A program made the translations under genes and the position numbers. A stretch of DNA of 64,000 nt from Ascaris suum (lineage: Eukaryota; Nematoda; Chromadorea; Rhabditida; Ascarididae). The stretch lies in the NCBI GenBank assembly GCA_013433145.1, contig CM024169.1:4650001-4714000 (forward strand). Reading direction: 5' to 3'. This document shows positions 12,201 through 20,900 of this stretch, one piece after another (within the stretch, counting starts at the first letter, position 1; every line of letters starts with the position of its first letter). The notes beneath the pieces are model-generated. The model had not been told where the DNA came from. It saw nothing but the letters and a program-made list of their open reading frames with translations, and did no database searches.

Positions 12201-13084
12201 CTCTAAAGTTTTGTCATTGATTTTGTTGTTACTTCATAAGTAAGGATTGAATTTGACAATACACATCAAGGAGAGAAGAGGCAAAAACCTGTCTTGGAAG
12301 TTCTCAGTAGCTGACGATGTCGTTGATATTAGACCGGTCATTGTAAGGCCAAAATTTTTAGTGAAAAATGTTTAACATTCAGGGACACCCTTGCCGGTCA
12401 GTAATTTGCACAACGGTGCGTTTTCGAAAAATCTGAGTTGCAAAGTTCGTCAAGAGAACCAAAATTTCCGAATACGACGAGCTTCCATTTTACTTATATT
12501 CCTTCATTTTTCTCTCAAACATATATCTGTTTTCAAATTTATGAGTCAGCTAACGGGCATCTTTCCCACAAATTCATCAAATTTATATCGGTTTGAAAAT
12601 GCACAAAATGCCTGAATTGCTGGACTTTGTAAACTGGAAGTACGTAGTTTTTTGAGTTATAGTTGATCGCATTGCAAATGAAGGCATTGCATTGGGAATT
12701 CTCTCCACTTTACATTTCAAACTTCGCTTCGATTCGTAGAAGTTTCTTGGTAACTTATGAGCAGATGATGCATTCATCAAAATTACTCTAAAGATCACTG
12801 CACTTTTCTGTTTATCATTTGAGACAGCATAAGTATATTGTGCTTGGCGACTTCATTTCCTTCACAGTTAGAACTTACTTTCCGATGTTATTTGTGTGTT
12901 TCGTGGATGATTAATTCGCTGAAGCATCTCTTACAGTGAGTTACGATTTCAGGAGGAAAGGGTGGATGTGCATCTGCGCAAATTGCATCGCTCGCAGTTG
13001 CGTTGTTTTTGCGGCTTCAAAGCCGAAAGTCGTTGGAAGCTCGCCGAACACAAGGAGGATGATCATAATATCTCTTGCTTTTAA
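23..13084 (+). CDS. C2H2 zinc-finger protein, 3' portion of a 15+ exon gene (5' end outside window)
   Basis: Likely a nuclear nucleic-acid-binding protein. I do not recognise an ortholog. Exons: 23-244, 1018-1149, 3433-3576, 5301-5373, 6351-6466, 7124-7211, 8568-8697, 9168-9324, 10127-10287, 11046-11137, 11305-11405, 11539-11577, 11606-11666, 11750-11883, 12953-13084. They sum to 1782 nt, with matching phase at every junction and TAA at the end, giving 593 residues. Order of parts: repeated exon-end motifs (residues 1-166), polar linker, acidic block (355-385), Ser/Arg-rich block (409-438), then three C2H2 fingers (514-588). The first exon has an acceptor at 21-22, so the start codon lies upstream. 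The weakest junctions are the acceptor before 1018 and the donors at 9325 and 11578. Introns hold no recognised gene apart from a small open frame at 10502. The phase agreement supports the model strongly; single exon edges are inference. Confidence 0.75.
1018..1149 (+). CDS. Zinc-finger gene: second exon in window, repeat of the STS-FDRSP / QxVxxEG motif
   Basis: Forty-four codons, phase 0 at both ends, ending at a GTAAGT donor. It contains PSTSSAFDRSP and ends NQNVMLEGSIG, matching the preceding exon in order and spacing. The acceptor (GCAAAGAG) lacks a pyrimidine tract, so the 5' edge is uncertain. Confidence 0.55.
3433..3576 (+). CDS. Zinc-finger gene: third exon in window, acidic start and third copy of the exon-end motif
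   Basis: Forty-eight codons, phase 0 at both ends, acceptor ATTCAG and donor GTATGT. An acidic NYDEEDEALLEA stretch is followed by a basic segment and the ending RQDMMLEEPVA, a third version of the motif seen at 205-244 and 1117-1149. Confidence 0.65.
5301..5373 (+). CDS. Zinc-finger gene: short basic exon
   Basis: Acceptor CTTCCATTCAG, donor GTAAGT, phase 0 to 1. It encodes IPSAQRTKPKVSKRISAFNR plus four residues, a basic Ser-rich segment. It was chosen because it supplies exactly the phase change required between the exons at 3433 and 6351. Confidence 0.5.
6351..6466 (+). CDS. Zinc-finger gene: polar Gln/His/Ser exon
   Basis: Acceptor TGTTTTATAG, donor GTCAGT, phase 1 to 0, 38 whole codons. 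Polar and low in hydrophobics (PEQQHHRLSRMTGSSDADHR), consistent with a disordered linker. Confidence 0.6.
7124..7211 (+). CDS. Zinc-finger gene: linker exon
   Basis: Acceptor GTCTTTCAG, donor AAG/GTATTT, phase 0 to 1. It encodes 29 residues starting ERSMENPRNIADLPSEPNAR. No domain recognised. Confidence 0.6.
8568..8697 (+). CDS. Zinc-finger gene: Cys-containing exon
   Basis: Acceptor CCTTCTGCAG, donor GTAGGT, phase 1 to 2, 42 whole codons. Four Cys residues (ECCTS, IPCGS, APCEAP) do not fit a known finger spacing. An in-frame TAG directly overlaps the donor, so splicing here is required. Confidence 0.6.
9168..9324 (+). CDS. Zinc-finger gene: acidic Gln/Ser exon
   Basis: Acceptor GTTGTAG, donor GTAAAT at 9325, phase 2 to 0. 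It encodes 52 residues including DDEPSAEQQHDSESQEIAGD, acidic and probably disordered. A donor at 9316 in the same phase is an alternative. Confidence 0.6.
10127..10287 (+). CDS. Zinc-finger gene: strongly acidic exon
   Basis: Acceptor TTGTTTTAG, donor AG/GTGAGC, phase 0 to 2, 53 whole codons. It contains GEQLEEGELIDDDDGN, an acidic tract of the kind seen in chromatin and transcription proteins. The role is inferred from composition only. Confidence 0.7.
10502..10693 (+). CDS. Small intronic open frame with one predicted membrane segment
   Basis: It begins at ATG and encodes 63 residues: an acidic polar N-terminus (MDSSDGEDYSKHED) and one hydrophobic segment (about residues 34-60, SLFVIIGSATACLFNVLIIA plus more), ending in Arg-Arg. 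It lies inside the intron 10288-11045 of the zinc-finger gene, same strand. A TGA sits three codons upstream of the ATG, and no splice phase links it to the host gene. Chance is possible at this length. Confidence 0.25.
   Translation: MDSSDGEDYSKHEDVRISTLYVEGEKGKRDWRSSLFVIIGSATACLFNVLIIAEVIVTVVGRR
11046..11137 (+). CDS. Zinc-finger gene: serine/arginine-rich exon
   Basis: Acceptor ACCTTCCAG, donor AAG/GTGTTC, phase 2 to 1. It encodes KGSRSSSSSSSREDQHHRSG, a short RS-like block, directly after the acidic exon. RS blocks are usual phosphorylation and protein-interaction segments in nuclear proteins. Confidence 0.6.
11305..11405 (+). CDS. Zinc-finger gene: helical linker exon
   Basis: Acceptor TTACGTAG, donor GTATAA, phase 1 to 0. 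It encodes 33 residues (SSDVLLYNVEQMLRRMCALT is the core), predicted amphipathic helix. Frame +0 meets a stop two codons after the donor. Confidence 0.55.
11539..11577 (+). CDS. Zinc-finger gene: 39-nt micro-exon
   Basis: Acceptor GTATTTCAG, donor GTTAAG, phase 0 to 0, encoding NESWGRDQENCSD. The donor is not strong. The exon could be skipped without changing frame. Confidence 0.4.
11606..11666 (+). CDS. Zinc-finger gene: exon before the fingers
   Basis: Acceptor AAATTTCAG, donor GGG/GTGAAA, phase 0 to 1. It encodes FHCNEKQIQVLVAHISPLNR. One Cys and one His with a hydrophobic core resemble half of a degenerate finger, but a full set of ligands is not present. Confidence 0.5.
11750..11883 (+). 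CDS. Zinc-finger gene: C2H2 finger 1 and first half of finger 2
   Basis: Acceptor GGTTTACAG, donor GTAAGT, phase 1 to 0. Finger 1 has ligands Cys514, Cys517, His530 and His535 (C-x2-C-x12-H-x4-H). Cys542 and Cys545 start finger 2, whose histidines are in the next exon, so an intron splits the finger. Confidence 0.8.
12953..13084 (+). CDS. Zinc-finger gene: terminal exon, second half of finger 2 and finger 3
   Basis: Acceptor CGATTTCAG, ends TAA. Finger 2 is completed by His557 and His562. Finger 3 has Cys568, Cys570, His583 and His588, with a one-residue gap between its cysteines instead of two. The protein ends five residues after the last ligand. Confidence 0.8.
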   Translation, partial: EERVDVHLRKLHRSQLRCFCGFKAESRWKLAEHKEDDHNISCF

Positions 13085-13391
13085 TTATCGGTAGATGTGG
13101 TATGAATCTAAGAGGCCGTTTGCTGTTCTTTTAAAGTGCCTATATGTTCCCTGACTGGTACAAATGTTTTGGGGTCTCGACGCTGAAGAAATTGTTCATA
13201 GCTGCCCAGGAGTGATGGGATATTATCGTCAGTAAATTGTTAGTTGTAGTATGATATATTTAATAATGCATCATCTTGCAGCAGTTTTATAAGAAATGGG
13301 CTCTTCTTTAAAGCAGCTTCAGTAGTATGCATCTTGTGTCATGTTGTAGATTTTTGTTTTTTTGCTTTGACCTATCTGGGTTAGGCTGAAG
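13085..13391 (+). other. Short intergenic gap, U-rich before the next ATG
   Basis: About 307 bases between the zinc-finger stop and the next candidate start. I see no AATAAA here. A T-rich run near 13350-13372 is followed by an AG at 13383-13384, eight bases before the ATG at 13392, an arrangement compatible with a trans-splice acceptor. Confidence 0.35.
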
Positions 13392-16300
13392 ATGGCAAAT
13401 AGTAGGCCAGTGAAAAGAAGTGTCCATGTAAAGAAAGTATTGCGTTTCACTTCATCTCAGGCGCAAGTAAGTCTTCACGAATTTGTGATGAAGTGAGTTG
13501 GTAATGGCCCATGAGGAAGTCAAGCGCTTCTTGAAGAGTCCTGGGGAAATCCTGAAGTATTAAGTGCAGAACGCAACTTTTTATATATACTTTTTTAATA
13601 CTTATTTAAAGACAACGACTAAGGAAGGGTGCTGACACTAAAATCAGGTCGAAATGCTTCGAAAAAGTGGTTCTTCGTTCTTTGTGCTGAATAGTTATTT
13701 CAGTGCGTTGATGTATGGTTTCATTTATTTTATTTGCACTCTTCTTGACATGATCAGATTAGGTGATTTTGTGCGGGAGGGAATGCTCGAGACTTGTAAC
13801 AGTTTTCAAGAGTGACCTAAATAACGCTCAGTGGCATGGGCCTGCACTTCCTTGTCGTTCTCGAGCGAATGAACACGGAAAGGCCTCCTAGTATGTTAGA
13901 TCTTTGCTCTAAGTTGCATTGTGAAAACGAATGGGATCGTGGGCAACTCACAGCAACGCGTCGTGGATACATTCATTTGTCACGTTTCTTTTGGACTTAG
14001 TTTGGTACTGGGACTGACTTTAAATAAGTTTCCAGCTTAGTACTGTTAAAATCCACATTGAAACTACTAAATACAGGGACTATGCTTTCGAAGAAATTTG
14101 TAGAAGACGTGCGATGGCACCAGTTATGCTTTATTAAGGCGGCTGCTATTGTTACGCAGAGCTGTCAATAAGTGGCTGTAACCTGTCACTTGGTCTGTAG
14201 AAATCGTACATCGGTTGTGAGAACGAGCAGTTTTCCCTGTTCTCACGTTTCAAAGGTTGGTTGATTTTTCACCAAGACTTTATGGAAAATTGCAGGAAGT
14301 TTGCGCAGATCAACTTGTGGCAAAAAAAGGAGCTGGAAGGAGGGGTTCGATCGCAGGGCTACACCCATATGCGTTAGCGCTTCTCAAATATCTGTGGTCC
14401 CTTTTTCGCATGTTCTTTTTTAATTCCCTATGAATCTTTCACCTTTAAATGTATTTGCTTATTGATCTTCCATCGTTCAATTATGCTGATTGTTGATCTT
14501 GCATCTTTAAACTCACTTACGAAGTAATTAATAAAATAAAGTAGAATATCTCTGTCACTCACCGGGCACAGTGTACTTTCGCTGTCGGAGTTTGTGAACG
14601 GAGCAGAACGAATAGTTCACGCTGGTTTCGCTTATTTCATTATTCTGCTCTTACTGATCAGGATTGTGCTGCCAATGGAGCTAATGTGACGGAAGGAACA
14701 GACTCGGTTGCAGATGGGATTAGTACATCAAATAGCGCAACAACTGTCATAGCAGTGGATGTTTACGTTACATGTTTTCTGGGCTTGCGCGTGCTCTCTA
14801 ATGTCGCCTGCCCCAGTCTAGCAATTGCTTACCGGTAAAGATCCGTTGTGGGTGAGACTAACTGAGTGGTTTTCATTTTCATCCCACTTACTACGTGAAC
14901 GAAAATATAGTGTTAGGTGGCGTGTATTGTTGCTACCGTTTAATGCTAGTTTTTTTTCTTTCGTTTTCTGGTGGGAGAGGAGAGGTGGGAAAGCTTGTTT
15001 TACAGAGTTCGTTAGTTCATAGAATCCGGCATCGCAGATGGGAGGGGATACAGCGATCTTTGGTCGCAGTTAGTCTTGTAACATCTTTGGGGGAACACAG
15101 TGACCTTTGACAGCAGTCAGTCTGGTAACACCTTCGTTGACACAGTCTCGTTTGATTGCGTTGTGATAGTTGGTTGCATCTAATCGGCAGGCGTCTTGGC
15201 ACACTGTGCCCAAGCAGCATTATGTGCTACTTGGTTTAATTCAAGTTGGCCAATTTTGAGGCATTACTGCACTCCATCTGACGAATAAACTCTTTGATAC
15301 GGTCGTATCTCATCATTTTGGATAGTATCCGTATAGTTATGGTCGTATACAGTTTCGATCATCACGTATCACTATAAACTAAAAGTTCCGCATTCTCCAG
15401 ACAACTAATTTTCAGTAAGTCGTTACATGTCTACTGCTGCATACTGTCGTACATCACTGGGTTGTTGTATATCACTGGTCTCCTGCCCGTCGTATGCTGA
15501 CGAGGCGATTCACTGTTGTTCCTTTCATGACTGTCGGGACTTATTCCGCCGCCTTCGTCCCGACGAGGCTATTGGGCGGAGTTGCGTGGAGCCAAAAAGT
15601 CTGGTTGGAGCTTAATTAAAACTGAATCCGCAGTATACAACGTGAGATGGACGTGGCTTATTGTGGCATCTGTTGCCCGTGACACAGTATTACCGCAGTG
15701 TACCTTTGCAGAGGAAAATTGCAAATGCGCATAAAAAAAGCACAATTCCTAATTCCTTTAGATGCGTTACAAGGTGCAGTGTGTCTGTGCCACTGCATAA
15801 GCCGTTATGTTCAGCACATCTCCATCTGGAATGATTTCTCACAGGACGAAATGTTCGCTCGAGATGTCCGGTTTCATTCGTTAAAGAAGTTGAAAAGCGT
15901 GCCGCCAAGTGTGGCTCGACGGGCGCATTTGCACCTAGGGCAACGCTCAAACATCAACAGCAACAGAAAAATGCTTACGAAAGCCCTCTTTCCTGTGAAA
16001 CGTCGATTAGGCAAATACTCAATCAAAAAAGTCGCTGGCTTGCGTAGGGTCAGCCGCAGAATGAAGTTGGTCTGCAAATTTTACGGCCTTTTTAACAAGC
16101 AAATCCTGAAAGAGGATAAACGGCCGGAACGGAAGTGGACGTGAGGATCATTCTGTATTGCACAATTTGCATGCGGAATTGCGCCGCTGCGCGCCGGTTG
16201 AACGATGCGATGGCTGGTCTATTTGCGCGCGCGCATGACACATGCGCAGCCACGACATCGCCAGCTCGTTGCATTTCATTCCTGCAAAAGTCGGCGGAGA

Positions 16301-16654
16301 CACATCAAGGTCAGCCAGTATTAGAATGAACTTCAGCTTTTGTGCGAATCTGCAAAAGCGCATTATCGCAACGTCATATTTTATGTGCACAGGTGTGCGT
16401 TCGACTGTCCGTCTGTCCGACAGTTTCAATCGGATAACCGTTGCAGCTACAACAAAGAAATTTGCTGCTATAATGTACGCCGTCGAATGATTCTCAACAC
16501 TATTATCCTTGTCCATCAATTATCCCCGAGAAGAGAAGAAAATGGCATGCCAAAAAATGTGCACTCAATGCCAGCCGGATTGCCTGCCAGTTTAACTCAC
16601 TTCGCATCCAACAGGTACAGTCTACATGTAGTTTGCACCGATGATGTCAAATAA
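13392..16654 (+). CDS. Candidate multi-exon gene of unknown function; reading frame of later exons unresolved
   Basis: Exon 1 (13392-13466) starts at ATG, encodes MANSRPVKRSVHVKKVLRFT plus five residues and ends at GTAAGT. Exon 2 starts at 14662 after CTGATCAG and encodes a Thr/Asn/Ser-rich segment (DCAANGANVTEGTDSVADG); its donor is unclear. Exon 3 is 15845-16043 and exon 4 starts at 16393. Two frames pass through exons 3-4. One (phase 1 entry, phase 2 junction) gives a Gln-rich then Cys-rich protein (CSYNKEICCYNVRRR) ending at 16654. The other (phase 0 entry, phase 1 junction) gives a very basic protein stopping at 16490, or running unspliced to 16144. No domain is recognised in either. Exon 1 and the first part of exon 2 look most coding-like. 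Confidence 0.4.
15054..15145 (+). repeat. Two-copy degenerate tandem repeat, unit about 46 bp
   Basis: 15054-15100 and 15101-15145 align over their whole length. Shared cores are CTTTG..CGCAG/CAGCAG, TAGTCTTGTAACA / CAGTCTGGTAACA, and the ending GAACACAG / TGACACAG. It lies in an apparent intron of the candidate gene. Confidence 0.6.
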
Positions 16655-16655
16655 A
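16650..16655 (+). terminator. AATAAA poly(A) signal overlapping a stop codon
   Basis: AATAAA overlaps the TAA at 16652-16654 that closes the Cys-rich frame of the upstream candidate gene. The same overlap is seen at 48574 and 54274. If used, the 3' UTR would be only some 15-25 bases. It could equally serve the alternative frame that stops at 16490. Confidence 0.4.
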
Positions 16656-17629
16656 GACAATCTTTTATCAGTGACCACTTGTGTAAGTGGTCAAATCACT
16701 TTAAAATATGAAGGCATTATTGTTTACTGTTTAAAACTGGTCAGCTGAGCAAGATGTGAGAACGTCTGTGTAGTAGAATCTAATTCTCCTCCACTCGTTT
16801 TTATTTCTCCCTGTGTAAAAATCGCTTCTGCCACTTGCAAAGAACATCCACCCTTATAACAAACAAACTCCCACCTGATTTATAGCATATATGATACACT
16901 CTATACGACACGATATGCGATATAATGTGCACAAGCCAATGTTATATAACAGATTTCTGCACAGGTAGGAGGGCAAAAAAGGAAAAAAGAGGGCAAGTTT
17001 CAATTGTTGCTGTCCAGCCATGCTATGGAACACCGTGAAATGGTCGTTTTCTTAAGGGCAATGCCAATGTTAACTACGACCGCTATCGTGAATTTTATGT
17101 ATTTGTAAAATCAAAGACATTGGAGCACTTCAGGTGTTAAATGACAAAGCAAACGGTCACAACATCCTTGTCACATAATACAGAATAAAGTTCATAAACG
17201 GCAGTCGAAGATGCAAAGTGAACACCAATAAAGGATGACTGCATCCATCTCAACGATGCAAATACAGTTCGACCCACCGAATTTTTCAAAACATCGACCT
17301 ACGTAGGGGCCACTCTATACGGATGCGAGTTATCAAAACGGCTGTCACCAAAAACAATCGGTAGAAAGCAAACTGTTTGCGCGAATGATCGTTACGGCAC
17401 AGACGTACCTCTTACTTTAACCTCTGAAAACTCGCATGACTATGGTGGTTGTTTTTGTCAATTCGCGTTTTCGTGGTTAACGAATACGGCGAGTCGATCT
17501 GTTCCTATCAGCCCTTCCACAGACAAGGCAATGACGCTGTGTGGATGATCGCCATTGGAAGCCTGCGAGTGATGTAGCAAAACGGTGAGGTGTCTGCATG
17601 ATGCGCGTGAGATTAAGTGAAAAATGCCA
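16656..17629. other. Gap between convergent genes
   Basis: AT-rich, no coding exon seen. Two further plus-strand AATAAA hexamers near 17184 and 17228, and a minus-strand signal (TTTATT) near 16800, are possible poly(A) sites for the flanking convergent genes. Confidence 0.4.
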
Positions 17630-17980
17630 TTAACCAAACGGAGTCCTTTGCTCGGTCGACAGATTCCTGTACTGCTGCCGTCTTTGCTCACTGGCCGAGA
17701 CAGCACAACATGGACAAAACGATGGAATAAGCGAGCCGAGTGCGGCGCGAAATTCGCGGTTAATGAACAGCGAGATGAGCAACTTTGATGAGGGACCTCC
17801 AATCGCCAGCCATACGAACACAAAATTGACAGTTGCCGAGTCTGCAGCCCCCAACATCGTCTCGGGCATAGCGCGCACCACAATAACCGGTAGCCACGAG
17901 AGGCAGAAGGCAATCAAGACGAAGAATGCCACCGCAAAATTGTGGTCGGTCTCAAGCAGCATTCTCTGGCTGTCCTCTAG
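17630..17980 (-). CDS. GPCR exon 5: TM6, TM7, helix 8 and C-tail
   Basis: Acceptor GTTTTCAG, ends TAA, 116 residues. TM6 has FCLSWLP. TM7 ends KLLISLFINREFRAAL with no NPxxY. A Cys-rich stretch (SFCPCCAV) after helix 8 is a likely palmitoylation site. The tail is about 30 residues and rich in Gln, Arg and Ser. Confidence 0.88.
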   Translation of the reverse strand, partial: LEDSQRMLLETDHNFAVAFFVLIAFCLSWLPVIVVRAMPETMLGAADSATVNFVFVWLAIGGPSSKLLISLFINREFRAALGSLIPSFCPCCAVSASEQRRQQYRNLSTEQRTPFG

Positions 17981-20900
17981 CTGAAAACCGTTGCATTCGA
18001 TTAACATAGCTCTTTTATCCATCTATCAGTGAGCGCTGGCTTGTTGGTGTGCATTTCCAGATATGAACCATTAGCATGTTTAGTTTATGTGATTTAAAAT
18101 TCACTCGCTTGGCTGCCTCAGTTTACTGCGACGCCAAAAAATTTGGCTGCTTAGATAATCTCACCCGATCTAAGTGATTGGTGAGTTGATCCTCTGATCA
18201 GTCGCATATATCTACAGAAGCCAATGTGAATGTGCATCTTTATAAAGAAATAACTTTGTCAGCCGATCGATTTGCTTCTAATCCAATCGATGAACGTGAA
18301 AAGTGCTCTAGAACGGTTATCAGATACTTCATGGTTTAACGCTACTATCAAGATGATAATTAGAAATTCGACTGTAAAAACTAAAGTAAACCCAAACGCA
18401 TACCGCGACCTTTAAAAATGTGGACATCGTAAAAGGCTTGAGCGAGTATTAATTCACTCATATCTTGTAAGTTCAGGACATTGTTTTGGTTATTAGTATG
18501 TATTTATAGGCGTATTATTGAAAGCTAGCAATACATCTGATCAGAGGTCGATAGCTTATATGGTTTTACCTCAAGAAAGAATCACATTCAAAAGTTTGGT
18601 GTCCCAAGGGAAAAGGATTTTTGTTTTTCATGGCTTTATCTTTTTTCATTGCACGCTCGCTGAAGTAAAAACTTAAACGCTAGTTACGTACACAGCTCAT
18701 TGGTACCGTCCTAATTCATATTTTTTCGTGCTGTGATGATACGAGAACATATAAAGTGGAAATATGGAAAACAAGGTACCGAGCGAAAAAACCAAACGTC
18801 ATTTTCTAAAGGGGAAGAAAAGGCAGAGTGTGACAGTTTAAAAACTAAGATGTTGCAGGTATTACGTGGAAGGTGGCTTTGTAACAGATGAGAATGAAAT
18901 AGACGAAATATTGTGATGGTGTCGACAAAGGTCGTCACTTTTGCATAAATATCCACTTTGCAACAAAATTTCTCAACGAGGAGACTTAAAAGAGGCGACT
19001 TATTATTGTTTTTCAGTCGCGTCACCATTCTGCCGTCCTCTTTTCAACGATGATGAATGTGAAGTTTACAGTGAATACATAAAGTTTATTCACAGCGTTT
19101 CAGCGTTATAATCAGCATAATGTGCTGCCAATAATTCAGTGCAGTTTTTTCAAACGTATGTTATATTTTGAAATGTTTCCGTAGAGAAGGATAAGAAGAA
19201 TTAAGAAGTAACGACTTTGGAAGATCCATTGTAAGAAGGCATTGAATATTTTGATTTTTGAAGAGATGCGCTGACTCCTACTCGCTTGCAGGCAATGAGA
19301 AATCGCAACTGCGTTCGATGAGGACACAATGCAAAAATTAGCGAAACAAAAAACGGAACACTAGTCGGATCATGCTAATATTCGAAACTTCGGACATTTA
19401 TCAATTGCTGAGCATATATTGTAATCTTTTTCAGAGAAAGTTTATAATTGTAATTGAGGTTTATTTCCAGAAGAAATGCTTCTATCTTTCACACGGCCTA
19501 TATAGCCGGCCCTTACCCAAATGGATCTATATTCGAATGAATGAGTTAAACGATTTAAATATTAACAGGTAAAGTGGTCGTAATTATCCTCGGTTCTCTT
19601 CATTTCATAGACAGAAATTGCACATTATTGAAAAAAAATGCTCGGCATACATCTCATATGTCCACTAACAACCAGCACTCTCGAATTACACAACTGCTGG
19701 TTTGCAATTATAGCATCGCACGTTAAGTGTATATAGTTAAAAGCACAAATTTATTGCCATGCGAATCCTGGCACTGCACAGTCGTTGCATCAGCACGTGC
19801 AACATTGCGGATAGACCAGATGCGAAATGAACAAGCTCAGCTCGGTGCTCTAGCGCCTTAGCATTAACTGCTAGGTGATAACGCTTCGATTCTCTAACGC
19901 CAAATATGAGAAGCCGACTTTTTCTCGCTATGAACGGTACATCATTTTCCGGTTGCAAATTCTGGGCGACAAATTTCGGTACGCCGCAGCGCCAACTCAC
20001 ACCTGTGACGATTCAACCGATCGCTTGTTTGGATGCGTCTTATGCCAACACCTTAGACTGCTGATGTTATCTACCTCCTGCACTCCGTTACAAAATGATA
20101 AGGTTGGATAAAATTCACACAAATGAAAACTTCCGCACTTATCGGTGAGTTTTTGCTGCTCTAAAGAATTTCTCACTCTTTTCAATCATGCTCGCAATCC
20201 CATAGTTGCGATAATTACGTCCGAAGACCCAAAATCAGCGCCTTCCTAGCCTCTCATAAAGGATTGGAGACTAGAGAGGTGAGGAAGGTCCTTCCATGTG
20301 TAATTTCTGGAAGAAGGAGGAGGGTGAGTTTGTTCATGCGTGATTTTGATGAAGTGAACTTACCGTATGGGTGTTACGCATTGCGGAAAATATGGCACAA
20401 TAAGTAAATAAAATGGCCGAAGCGGAGGGACAGATAATGAGCACGGCGAGCGTTAAACTGTATGCGGCTGTTGCTGACCAGTCAAGAATACACAATTCGG
20501 CAGCCTGGTAGTAGGAGACCTGAAAAGAGCTTTGTCACACAGTACTCCACCTAAACTGCTTTGGTAAAGAAATCAAATAAACCAGCTCAGCAGCACTTTC
20601 CAATTTTCTTCACTGCGGTGCAGGCAAGTAGAATCTCGTATACAATCGTGCCGCACACTTCCCTCACTGCCGCATCATACAAACTCCTTTGCACAACAAT
20701 TTATGCAATTTCCAAGCACTTCAAGATCTATTTAATACCGTTTGACACAATGTGAGTTTTACAGCACAATATCAAGATAGGACAACATATCCCAGTGGCA
20801 CTCTTCTCGTATGGGCCACGCCAAACATACTGGGAATAAACATTCCAATATAGTTTTATTGAAAACCAACATGTTTTCATAGCGTTTAAACCTCTCAGTA

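Noticed and set aside
14340..14355. GGTTCGATCGC resembling a tRNA B box
   Set aside because: No A box, acceptor stem or anticodon arm at the right distance.
17458..17913. Minus-strand open frame of 151 codons
   Set aside because: It overlaps the receptor's last exon in another frame; the receptor frame has clear TM6/TM7 motifs.
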